The position numbers and the translations under genes were made by a program. 11,655 nucleotides of DNA from an uncultured Bacilli bacterium (GTDB lineage Bacteria; Bacillota_I; Bacilli_A; RFN20; CAG-288): contig CAKUXT010000044.1 of assembly GCA_934700375.1 (NCBI GenBank), positions 1-11,655 of the forward strand. Direction: 5' to 3'. Below are positions 1 to 6,124 of this stretch, piece by piece; position 1 is the stretch's first letter, and the number at the start of each line of letters is the position of its first letter. A model generated the notes under the pieces. It did no database searches. It was not told the DNA's origin and worked only from the letters and a program-made list of their open reading frames with translations.

Positions 1-1
1 C

Positions 2-112
2 GATATCTATCAGGATAAGAGAAAGGCGGTTGATACACCTGTTCTTCCGACAATTGTTTCATCTGTTGATGAAAAATCCGATACGGCCGTTATCGAAGAA
101 AAGAAAGAATAA
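2..112 (+). CDS. C-terminal end of an unidentified protein (partial)
   Basis: An open frame enters from the left edge and stops at TAA 110-112, giving 36 residues that start DIYQDKRKAVDTPVLPT and end in the charged tail EEKKE. The tail is hydrophilic, rich in Lys, Glu, Asp and Ser, and looks like a disordered C-terminus; I recognise no domain. The hairpin terminator begins 6 bases after the stop, which supports a real gene end here. It lies upstream of the glycogen operon in the same direction, but the terminator separates the two, so no function can be inferred from the neighbours. Confidence 0.6.
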   Translation, partial: DIYQDKRKAVDTPVLPTIVSSVDEKSDTAVIEEKKE

Positions 113-117
113 TAATG

Positions 118-151
118 ATAGCCAGGACCTAGTCCTGGCTATTTCATTGTT
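118..151 (+). terminator. Rho-independent terminator after the left-edge gene
   Basis: The arms AGCCAGGAC (120-128) and GTCCTGGCT (132-140) form a perfect 9-bp stem with a 3-base loop CTA, extendable by two A-T pairs at 118-119/141-142. The following run ATTTCATTGTT is T-rich but interrupted, so termination may be incomplete. Confidence 0.75.
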
Positions 152-165
152 GAAAAAACATATAG

Positions 166-180
166 ATGTAAGCGCTTCAA
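166..180 (+). promoter_or_regulatory. Candidate CcpA (cre) or other LacI-family operator upstream of glgC
   Basis: ATGTAAGCGCTTCAA matches the left half and centre of the catabolite-responsive element consensus TGWAANCGNTNWCA (TGTAAGCGCT), with two mismatches on the right, and is centred on the perfect palindrome AAGCGCTT. It lies about 85 bases upstream of the candidate -10 of glgC and 146 bases before the start codon. A site there could activate or repress in response to sugar supply. A maltose-type LacI regulator could use the same kind of site, so the regulator is not settled. Confidence 0.45.
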
Positions 181-241
181 TGGACAATACGCGTTGTTTA
201 CATCAAATGATATGGGAGTTGTTGAAAATGTCTTAATTTCC

Positions 242-270
242 TTTATTTTATCATTAGTTAACTTTATAAT
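242..270 (+). promoter_or_regulatory. Candidate sigma-A promoter of the glgCDA operon
   Basis: A perfect TATAAT at 265-270 lies in AT-rich DNA 41 bases before the glgC start. Seventeen bases upstream the -35 is only TTTATT (242-247), a weak match to TTGACA, so the promoter may need an activator. A TTGAAA at 222-227 is too far upstream to serve this -10. The start of transcription would fall near 277. Confidence 0.45.
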
Positions 271-276
271 TTATAT

Positions 277-289
277 ATAGATTGTCTAT
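277..289 (+). other. Small hairpin at the predicted 5' end of glgC mRNA
   Basis: ATAGA (277-281) and TCTAT (285-289) form a 5-bp stem around a TTG loop. It begins at the position where transcription from the TATAAT at 265-270 is expected to start, so it would be a 5'-terminal hairpin. Short A-T rich stems can arise by chance; the interest is that rpmF and rpmB show the same placement. Confidence 0.35.
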
Positions 290-311
290 TCAATGGCAGA
301 GGGAGGTCAAC

Positions 312-1433
312 ATGCCAAACAACGAAGAAATGGTAGCGATGATTCTTGCAGGCGGCAGAGGCACACGATTGAAGTCATTGACAAGCACGATTGCAAAACC
401 GGCTGTCTATTTTGGTGGAAAGTACAGGATTATCGACTTTCCATTAAGCAACGTTGCCAATTCCGGAATCCATACGGTCGGCGTTCTTACTCAGTATGAG
501 TCAAGCACACTGAACAACTACATCGGAAGCGGTCGAAATTGGGGCCTGAATGGTACAAACGCTTTAGCATCCATTCTTCCTCCCAGAGAGACACCGAACG
601 GTGCAAACTGGTATTCTGGAACGGCTGATGCCATCTATCAGAACATCGACTGGCTCGATAAGACAAAATGCGAATATGTCGTGATTCTTTCCGGCGATCA
701 CATCTATAAGATGGATTATTCGGAAATGCTTGCTTTCCACAAGGAAAACAGCGCCGATGTCACCATCGCCTGTATCCGTGTTCCGATGGAAGAGGCTCCA
801 CGTTTCGGTATTGTCGTCACCGACAACAATAACCAGATCACGGAATTCCAGGAGAAGCCGAAGAAACCCAAGAGCGATTATGCTTCTATGGGTATCTATA
901 TCTTCTCTTATCCGCTCTTGAGAAAAGCGCTTCTGAAAGATGCCAAGGATGAGAAATCCAGCCATGACTTCGGAAAGAACATCCTTCCTACTTTATTGGA
1001 TCAGGGAAAGAGACTCTTCGCCTATCCTTTCAAAGGATACTGGAAAGATGTCGGAACCGTTCATTCTTTATGGGAAGCCAATATGGACTTGCTCGATCCT
1101 AATTGCGAACTTCATATCTTCTCTTCTGATTTCAAGATCTATTCTGCTGATCGTTCCACAAGACCGCAGTTCATCTCTCCGACTGCTGACGTCAAGGATG
1201 CTGTCATCAACCAGGGCGCTGTCGTCCGCGGTGAAGTCAGACATTCCGTCATCTGCGGCGATGTTGTCATCGAAGAGGGGACACATGTTCATAACTCTGT
1301 CATCTTGCCTGGCGCTGTAATCAAAAAAGGCGTCACGCTTGATTATGCGCTCGTTGGCGGAAACACTGTCATCGATAAAGACCAGATCGGCACAAAAGAA
1401 GATGTTGTCTTGGTCAATGTCGTTGAGGAATAG
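312..1433 (+). CDS. glgC: Glucose-1-phosphate adenylyltransferase, catalytic subunit GlgC
   Basis: It makes ADP-glucose and pyrophosphate from glucose-1-phosphate and ATP, the committed step of bacterial glycogen synthesis in the cytosol. The 373-residue product is normal for the family. Visible motifs are the nucleotide-binding loop AGGRGTRL (13-20), KPAV (29-32), [14 protein letters not shown] (34-47), the sugar-phosphate site GTADAIYQN, the metal-binding Asp in [15 protein letters not shown], and [10 protein letters not shown]. The C-terminal third carries the hexapeptide left-handed beta-helix (repeats such as [19 protein letters not shown]). The frame opens at TTG 282, but ATG 312 is preferred because GGAGG at 302-306 lies 5 bases before it and the protein then starts right at the family's N-terminus. 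It is followed 11 bases later by glgD, its expected partner subunit. Confidence 0.96.
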   Translation: MPNNEEMVAMILAGGRGTRLKSLTSTIAKPAVYFGGKYRIIDFPLSNVANSGIHTVGVLTQYESSTLNNYIGSGRNWGLNGTNALASILPPRETPNGANWYSGTADAIYQNIDWLDKTKCEYVVILSGDHIYKMDYSEMLAFHKENSADVTIACIRVPMEEAPRFGIVVTDNNNQITEFQEKPKKPKSDYASMGIYIFSYPLLRKALLKDAKDEKSSHDFGKNILPTLLDQGKRLFAYPFKGYWKDVGTVHSLWEANMDLLDPNCELHIFSSDFKIYSADRSTRPQFISPTADVKDAVINQGAVVRGEVRHSVICGDVVIEEGTHVHNSVILPGAVIKKGVTLDYALVGGNTVIDKDQIGTKEDVVLVNVVEE

Positions 1434-1444
1434 GAGACAAAATT

Positions 1445-2563
1445 ATGGCATACAAAGTACTTGGTTTAGTCGATTGCTTCAACAATCCTGGTTTTGGTCC
1501 TTTGACACAGAACCGTTCGCTTGCTTCTACTACTTTCTTAGGAAGATATTCCTTTGTCGATTTCCCGCTTTCCAACTTCCTCAATTCCGAGATTCCTTCG
1601 ATGGGCATTCTTTGTCAGAATCACATCCGTTCCTTGTCCAAACATGTCGGAAACGGAAGAAGCTGGATCAGCAATACCAAGATCGGTGATTTCTCCATTC
1701 TCTTTGACGAACCCAATGTTGCAAATCCCGGTTATAATACGGATGTCGCCTGCCTTTTTGAAAACATGGAGTTCTTAAAGGCTCAGCATCCTGATTATGT
1801 CATCATCGCTTCTCCTCATATGGTCTATGAAGTCGACTATAAGAAGTTATTGGAAGAGCATATCGCTTCCGGCAATCGCATCTCTCTTCTTTATACTCAC
1901 ATCGAAAAGGGATTAAAGACTTCCTTCATCAATCAGAAGAAAGTCGATATCTCTCCACGCGGCAAAGTCCGTGGATTGGAGATCAATCGCGGCGACAGCG
2001 ATGAAGGCAATATTTCTTTAGGCAGCATCATCTTGGATTATCCGATGTTGGAATCCCTGATGGAATACGCATCTGGCACTTCTTCCTTCTTCAACCTCAG
2101 CGATGTTTTAAGCTATCTCTCCGCCTCTGTTCTCATCCGCGCTGTCGAAGTAAAAGGATATGTCCGCTGCTATGATTCTTTAAGCCATCTCCTTCAGTAT
2201 TCTCTTGAACTTCTTAACGATGATGTCTTCAATTCTCTCTTCAAGGAGAACTGGCCGATTCACACAAGAACCTATGACACTCCTCCGACCTTATACAGAA
2301 ACGATGCAGTAGTCAGAAACTCCAATCTTGCTAACGGCTGCGATGTTCAGGGTACCGTTATGAACTCTATCTTAGGACGTAATGTCGTTGTCAAGAAGGG
2401 TGCAGTCATCAAGAACAGCATCATCTCCAGCGGCTGTCTCATCGGCGAGAATACGCATATTGAAAACGCCGTCGTCGATCGTGATGCCAAAGTCATTCAC
2501 ATCAACGAGCTTGTCGGAACCTTAGAAGATCCTATCTATGTGAAAAAAGGAGACATCATCTAA
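1445..2563 (+). CDS. glgD: ADP-glucose pyrophosphorylase regulatory subunit GlgD
   Basis: A 372-residue paralogue of GlgC. In Bacillota, GlgD pairs with GlgC in a heterotetramer and raises its activity or changes its regulation, while being nearly inactive alone. The sequence shows why: the GGRGTRL nucleotide loop is replaced by NNPGFGPLTQNRSLAS, and the catalytic [10 protein letters not shown] becomes ASPHMVYEVDY. The fold markers remain: FVDFPLSN, VGNGRSW, the middle Rossmann-like part, and the C-terminal beta-helix (NSILGRNVVVKKGAVIKNSIIS). AGGAG (1432-1436) overlaps the glgC stop codon and lies 8 bases before the ATG, suggesting coupled translation. The stop overlaps the glgA start by one base (TAATG). 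Confidence 0.94.
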   Translation: MAYKVLGLVDCFNNPGFGPLTQNRSLASTTFLGRYSFVDFPLSNFLNSEIPSMGILCQNHIRSLSKHVGNGRSWISNTKIGDFSILFDEPNVANPGYNTDVACLFENMEFLKAQHPDYVIIASPHMVYEVDYKKLLEEHIASGNRISLLYTHIEKGLKTSFINQKKVDISPRGKVRGLEINRGDSDEGNISLGSIILDYPMLESLMEYASGTSSFFNLSDVLSYLSASVLIRAVEVKGYVRCYDSLSHLLQYSLELLNDDVFNSLFKENWPIHTRTYDTPPTLYRNDAVVRNSNLANGCDVQGTVMNSILGRNVVVKKGAVIKNSIISSGCLIGENTHIENAVVDRDAKVIHINELVGTLEDPIYVKKGDII

Positions 2564-3969
2564 TGAAAATCCTTCTTGTCACCAGTGAATCTCTCCCCTT
2601 TGCAAAGTCGGGTGGCCTAGGTGATTTCATCTGTTCCTATTCAAAAGCTTTGCACAACTTAGGAGAAGATGTTTCCGTTATCATGCCTCTGTACAAACAA
2701 ATCCGTGATAAGTTCCCGGAAGTCATGCAGGGGTTCTACGATCAGTTTGATTTCAAAATGTCCTGGAGAACGCAGGGATGCGGAGTCTTCAGATTGGAAT
2801 ATGAAGGTGTCCCCTTCTATTTCCTCGCTATGGACCGCTTTGACAGAGACAATATGTACGGCTATGGCGATGACAAGGAAAGATTTGCCTGCTTTGTCAT
2901 GGCAGTCAATACGTTCCTGACAAGACATAATGAATACGATGTCGTTCATTGCAACGACTGGCAGGCTGCTGTCCTTCCCTTGCTTTTAAGCTATAATCCG
3001 AAATCCATCAAGACAGTTCTTACCATTCATAACCCCGCCTATCAGGGCTGGGCGACAAGACAGGACCTCTATGATTATTTCAACTTCTCCACCGGCTATT
3101 ATGATTCCGGCTATGTGAGACTTGGAGATTCCTTCAACTATCTTAAGACCGGCATCATGTCTGCTGATAAGATCAATACTGTCAGCAAGACACACGCTCA
3201 GGAACTGATCAACGACCATACAGGATTCGGCGGAATCGGTGCCATCATCGATTGGTGCAGACATTATGATTTCTCCGGTATCGTCAATGGTCTTGATACG
3301 GATTTATGGGATCCTAGAACCGATAAACTCTTAGCAAAACATTATTCTATCGAAGATTACCGTGAAGGAAAGAAAGAGAACAAGAGAGCGCTTCTTCGCA
3401 CCCTTGGAATCGATGAGAACTTCTCTGGCCCGCTTTTCTCTGCCATCACTCGTCTCTCTTCTCAGAAAGGCGTCGAAAGAATTCTTGATCTCTTCCCGCA
3501 TCTAGAAGAACACAATGCAAGACTTGTCGTCATCGGAACAGGTGAGATGGAGGATGAGTTTTTAGCCAAGGCTCTTCATTATCCCAATGTCTACTTCGTC
3601 AAACGTTATGATGAGAACCTTGCCCATCTCCTTTATGCGGCTAGTGACTTCTTCTTGATGCCCAGCTATTTTGAACCATGCGGAACCAGTCAGATGATTT
3701 CAATGCGTTATGGAACACTTCCGATCGTCAGCAATGTCGGCGGACTCAATGATACGGTCAAGGATGTCTCTCTTGGACAGGATGCAACCGGCTTTGTCTT
3801 TTCCAACAATGATTACTTCGGTTGTGTCAACTCTTTCTATACAGCCTGTTCTCTGTATCATCAGAACAGACTTGATTCGATGATTCAGAACGGTATGAAG
3901 GGCGATTATTCCTGGAAAAAATCCGCAAAAGAATACCTCGCTTTGTACCATTCTATCGACTGGAAATAA
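2563..3969 (+). CDS. glgA: Glycogen synthase GlgA (ADP-glucose type, GT5)
   Basis: It transfers glucose from ADP-glucose to the non-reducing end of an alpha-1,4-glucan, using the product of the two genes before it. The length (468 residues) is typical. The N-terminal starch-synthase catalytic domain has the ADP-glucose loop KSGGLGD (15-21), HCNDWQAAVLPL and TIHNPAYQGW. The C-terminal GT-B half has the donor-binding TRLSSQKG (R297, K302) and the signature SYFEPCGTSQ (E371) followed by YGTLPIVSNVGGLNDTV. AAGGAG (2547-2552) inside the end of glgD lies 10 bases before the ATG. It is the last gene of the operon. No branching enzyme follows, so glgB and glgP must be elsewhere if the cell makes branched glycogen. 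Confidence 0.96.
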   Translation: MKILLVTSESLPFAKSGGLGDFICSYSKALHNLGEDVSVIMPLYKQIRDKFPEVMQGFYDQFDFKMSWRTQGCGVFRLEYEGVPFYFLAMDRFDRDNMYGYGDDKERFACFVMAVNTFLTRHNEYDVVHCNDWQAAVLPLLLSYNPKSIKTVLTIHNPAYQGWATRQDLYDYFNFSTGYYDSGYVRLGDSFNYLKTGIMSADKINTVSKTHAQELINDHTGFGGIGAIIDWCRHYDFSGIVNGLDTDLWDPRTDKLLAKHYSIEDYREGKKENKRALLRTLGIDENFSGPLFSAITRLSSQKGVERILDLFPHLEEHNARLVVIGTGEMEDEFLAKALHYPNVYFVKRYDENLAHLLYAASDFFLMPSYFEPCGTSQMISMRYGTLPIVSNVGGLNDTVKDVSLGQDATGFVFSNNDYFGCVNSFYTACSLYHQNRLDSMIQNGMKGDYSWKKSAKEYLALYHSIDWK

Positions 3970-3996
3970 GGAAAGCGGTTTTCTTTTCTTATTTCC
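3962..3996 (+). terminator. Long hairpin at the end of glgA (weak terminator or mRNA 3' stabiliser)
   Basis: GGAAATAAG (3962-3970) pairs perfectly with CTTATTTCC (3988-3996). The stem continues with a G-T pair and four more pairs (3971-3975/3983-3987) around a CGGTTTT loop, about 14 bp in all. The 5' arm contains the glgA stop codon (3967-3969). The stem is followed by TATTCCTAAAAACC rather than a T-run, so it may be an inefficient terminator, or a structure that protects the glg transcript's 3' end while allowing read-through to rpmF. Confidence 0.5.
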
Positions 3997-4019
3997 TATT
4001 CCTAAAAACCAAATTTTTG

Positions 4020-4048
4020 TTTACTTTAGAGCGCCTTGGCTATATAAT
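4020..4048 (+). promoter_or_regulatory. Promoter of rpmF
   Basis: TTTACT (4020-4025) and a perfect TATAAT (4043-4048) are separated by 17 bases. The expected transcription start is near 4055, giving a leader of about 50 bases before the rpmF ATG. Confidence 0.65.
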
Positions 4049-4053
4049 AAACC

Positions 4054-4068
4054 ATGCGTTTAAAGCAT
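4054..4068 (+). other. Small hairpin at the predicted 5' end of rpmF mRNA
   Basis: ATGC (4054-4057) and GCAT (4065-4068) flank GTTTAAA, making an almost palindromic 15-base block that begins at the transcription start predicted from the TATAAT at 4043-4048. The stem is only 4 bp plus a possible bulged U-A pair, so it is weak alone. It could also be a protein-binding palindrome in the DNA. Confidence 0.3.
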
Positions 4069-4103
4069 TTATCGCGTAATAATCAGAAACGGAGGATACG
4101 AAT

Positions 4104-4289
4104 ATGGCAGTACCGACTAGAAGAAGAGGCCATGCAAAACAGGGCCAGGTGAGACAAAACACCGCCTTGAAGGCTGTTAATACTGTTCCGTGCAGCAACT
4201 GCGGAGCTCAGATCAGACCTCATCATGTCTGCCCTAATTGCGGTTTCTACAACGGCAAGAAGGTCAAAGACGTCAAGGAAGCTGAATAA
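4104..4289 (+). CDS. rpmF: 50S ribosomal protein bL32
   Basis: A 61-residue basic protein of the large ribosomal subunit. It opens with MAVPTRRR, as bL32 does, and carries the zinc ribbon CSNC (about residues 30-33) and CPNC (43-46) followed by GFYNGKKV, the conserved end of the family. All four zinc-ligand cysteines are present, so this is the zinc-binding form. CGGAGG lies 7 bases upstream of the ATG. In many bacteria rpmF follows a DUF177 (YceD) gene; here that partner is absent and a glg operon precedes it. It has its own promoter and terminator, so it is probably monocistronic. Confidence 0.96.
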   Translation: MAVPTRRRGHAKQGQVRQNTALKAVNTVPCSNCGAQIRPHHVCPNCGFYNGKKVKDVKEAE

Positions 4290-4314
4290 CTTCAACCCCT
4301 GTCTGTTAGATTTG

Positions 4315-4341
4315 AAAAGCCCACCTTTCGTGGGCTTTTTT
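4315..4341 (+). terminator. Rho-independent terminator of rpmF
   Basis: AAAAGCCCAC (4315-4324) and GTGGGCTTTT (4330-4339) form a perfect 10-bp stem with loop CTTTC, running into six Ts (4336-4341). This is a strong canonical terminator. Its T-run ends only 20 bases before the next start codon. Confidence 0.9.
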
Positions 4342-4361
4342 CGCTAAAAGGAGAATGACAT

Positions 4362-4805
4362 ATGACATATTTGGAAAAGATCACCTATCTGACCGGTAAT
4401 TTCATCCAACTCTCTCAGTTCACGCTGAAGAACGCGTTTCGTTTTATCTGCCTTCTTGAAAACAAGAACAGAGAGAATGCCTATACAGAACAAAGCGATG
4501 CCGGTTTTGTTGTCGCTGAGAACAAAGCAAAAGAACTGATTCAGCAGTTCACTTTCAAAGGAAGCGATGAGATTCTTTCTTTCTTAGAGAACAAAGGCCT
4601 CTCTTTGAAAGATCATCAGAAACTCACATTTGTTCTGAAGAAAAGAGACTATATCGTCTCTGCTTTCTATCTTGACAACGCCAATCAGATTGCGACAGAA
4701 GAGATTGCAGTCTATGTCAGCAAGATCAATGAGCTTCAGGGCTATTGCGACAAAGCGATGGAACTGAATCAGAATCTTGTAAAAGAGTGCGATCGTTTGT
4801 ATTGA
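4362..4805 (+). CDS. Hypothetical protein, 147 aa, between rpmF and the rsmB-like gene
   Basis: I do not recognise this protein. It is soluble-looking, with no signal peptide or membrane helix, and by eye it seems mostly helical: an amphipathic N-terminal part (about 1-35), a charged middle (36-60), and a long heptad-like helix at about 108-147 ending ELNQNLVKECDRLY. The central stretch KLTFVLKKRDYIVSAFYLD could form a beta hairpin. AAGGAG at 4348-4353, 8 bases before the ATG, and codon use like its neighbours support translation. No promoter fits in the 20 bases between the rpmF terminator and its start, so it probably depends on read-through. Its stop (4803-4805) lies just before the promoter of the next operon. 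Confidence 0.75.
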   Translation: MTYLEKITYLTGNFIQLSQFTLKNAFRFICLLENKNRENAYTEQSDAGFVVAENKAKELIQQFTFKGSDEILSFLENKGLSLKDHQKLTFVLKKRDYIVSAFYLDNANQIATEEIAVYVSKINELQGYCDKAMELNQNLVKECDRLY

Positions 4806-4809
4806 CATA

Positions 4810-4838
4810 ATGAAAGAAGCCTTCTGATTCGGTATAAT
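4810..4838 (+). promoter_or_regulatory. Candidate promoter of the rsmB-like/rlmN operon
   Basis: ATGAAA (4810-4815, four of six matches to TTGACA) and a perfect TATAAT (4833-4838) are separated by 17 bases. Transcription would start near 4845, leaving a leader of about 17 bases before the ATG at 4862. A perfect TTGACA at 4802-4807 is also present but is 25 bases from the -10, too far for standard use. Confidence 0.55.
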
Positions 4839-4861
4839 ATTATAGAAAGAGAAGTATTGTT

Positions 4862-6124
4862 ATGATTGACTTTAATCCTGAGCTATTGACGCTGAAATCG
4901 ATTCTGTTTCAGCATAGAAGTTTCCATGAAGCGTTCTTCAGACTGAAACTGAACGAACGTGTTTCCTCCCTTCGCATCGAACGTGCAAAGGCAAGAATCT
5001 CATTCATATTGAGACATAAGGAATCGCTGTCTTTTGAATGCCGGAATCTTTTCCCTTGCTATGATATCTCTCAGGATGAATTCCTTCTTTCTTTGATCGC
5101 TCTTTCTGTTCTTCGCAATGAGAAGGCAAGCGAAGACGACGTAAGAAACGCCTATTGTGAGACATTCCAGTCGATGAGAATGCTTGGCGACATGAATAAG
5201 AATGCCGCTGTTCTTTTAGAAGCAGCAAAGAAGCCTTTCATCATTCCTGATGAGGTGAAAAAGTCTCCTTGCTTCTATAATTCTCTGATTCTGGAGATGC
5301 CTGAGTTCTTCCTTGCTGAACTCTATAAAGATTATTCTCTCACAGAGGCTTTGTCTATCTGCCGCACTTTAAGAAGCAAAGCGAGCTTCTATTATAAGAG
5401 CATCGACAATAAAGAAGTGTCTGACGCACGTCTTAATAAAGTCACGCTCACAGATGGTTCTTTCCTTTATCTGTCCAAGAATCCGATTCCTACAACGGAA
5501 ATGAAGGGAGAAGGACTTTACTCGGTTCACTTTATCGAGAACGAGGCTATGTCCCATTTAGGAGCCTCTCCTCTTTCTTCTAGCGTTCTGATTGTCGGAA
5601 CAAAGGATGTCACATCTTATCTTCCCTTTGCCTATAAGATCAAGGATTGCTATCAGAAACAGCTTATCCCTGTTGAAGAAGACAGCGTCAAATACCGTTA
5701 TGCCGTCAATCTTTCCTTCCAGCATCATTTTGACTATGTGAAGCCTTTATGCTCATCGATGGATTTATTGAAGACCTATCTTTCTTATGATTCCTTTGAG
5801 ACAGTCGTCTACTTTGCAAAAGACAGCAGAGTCGGCTTGGCAAGACGAAAACCGGAGATTCTTCCTTCTCTTGAAAAGAGAACGTTCCTTACATCTGTTT
5901 CGAAAGAAAAGAAGGAATTGGAAGAATCCGCCATGTTTGTCAAAAAAGGCGGATACCTTCTCTTTGTCTCTTCTTCTTTCTTCAAGAAGGAGACAGAAGA
6001 AGTCATCCGCGATTTCCTTTCCAAGCACAAGGATTTCTCTCTTGAAGAAGAAAGAATGGTCCTTGGCGATGCTTCTGAATCGGATTTAGGCTATTATGCG
6101 ATACTTAGGAGGACAAAAGAATGA
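4862..6124 (+). CDS. Degenerate RsmB-like protein (16S rRNA m5C methyltransferase fold, catalytic motifs lost)
   Basis: A 420-residue protein at the place rsmB occupies in Bacillota, directly before rlmN. It follows the RsmB layout: a helical NusB-like N-terminal domain (about 1-140), a linker with MPEFFLAELYKDYSLTEALS (145-164) resembling PEWL...W...YG, then a methyltransferase-like part. GLYSVHFIENEAMSHL (218-233) matches the family's G-x-VQDEAS segment. The motifs needed for chemistry are absent: the SAM loop CAAPGGKT is replaced by VGTKDVTSY (245-253), the Pro-Cys of DAPCSGLG by FAKDSRVG (318-325), and the catalytic Cys of STCS by FVSSSF (368-373). Neighbouring non-catalytic features persist (RRKPEI 328-333, VKKGGYLLF 360-368, ending DLGYYAILRR). 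The frame is intact, so it looks like a pseudoenzyme rather than a pseudogene. It overlaps rlmN by 4 bases. The RsmB assignment rests on reading motifs by eye. Confidence 0.72.
   Translation: MIDFNPELLTLKSILFQHRSFHEAFFRLKLNERVSSLRIERAKARISFILRHKESLSFECRNLFPCYDISQDEFLLSLIALSVLRNEKASEDDVRNAYCETFQSMRMLGDMNKNAAVLLEAAKKPFIIPDEVKKSPCFYNSLILEMPEFFLAELYKDYSLTEALSICRTLRSKASFYYKSIDNKEVSDARLNKVTLTDGSFLYLSKNPIPTTEMKGEGLYSVHFIENEAMSHLGASPLSSSVLIVGTKDVTSYLPFAYKIKDCYQKQLIPVEEDSVKYRYAVNLSFQHHFDYVKPLCSSMDLLKTYLSYDSFETVVYFAKDSRVGLARRKPEILPSLEKRTFLTSVSKEKKELEESAMFVKKGGYLLFVSSSFFKKETEEVIRDFLSKHKDFSLEEERMVLGDASESDLGYYAILRRTKE

Noticed and set aside
30..236. A 68-codon plus-strand open frame in the glgC upstream region
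   Set aside because: It overlaps the left-edge gene in another frame, runs through the terminator hairpin and the operator candidate, and lacks a convincing ribosome-binding site.
282..311. A TTG start for glgC that would add 10 residues
   Set aside because: The added stretch would include the Shine-Dalgarno sequence itself; ATG 312 has GGAGG at the right distance and matches the family N-terminus.
564..965. A 133-codon minus-strand open frame opposite glgC
   Set aside because: It is antisense to well-conserved GlgC sequence and has no family resemblance.
4802..4807. A perfect TTGACA overlapping the stop codon of the 147-aa gene
   Set aside because: It is 25 bases from the TATAAT at 4833-4838, and the position 17 bases downstream of it (TGATTC) is not a -10.
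4766..4830. A 9-bp inverted repeat, GAATCAGAA (4766-4774) and TTCTGATTC (4822-4830), around the end of the 147-aa gene
   Set aside because: The arms are 47 bases apart, there is no T-run after the second arm, and CAGAA/TTCTG words are very common in this genome, so chance is likely.
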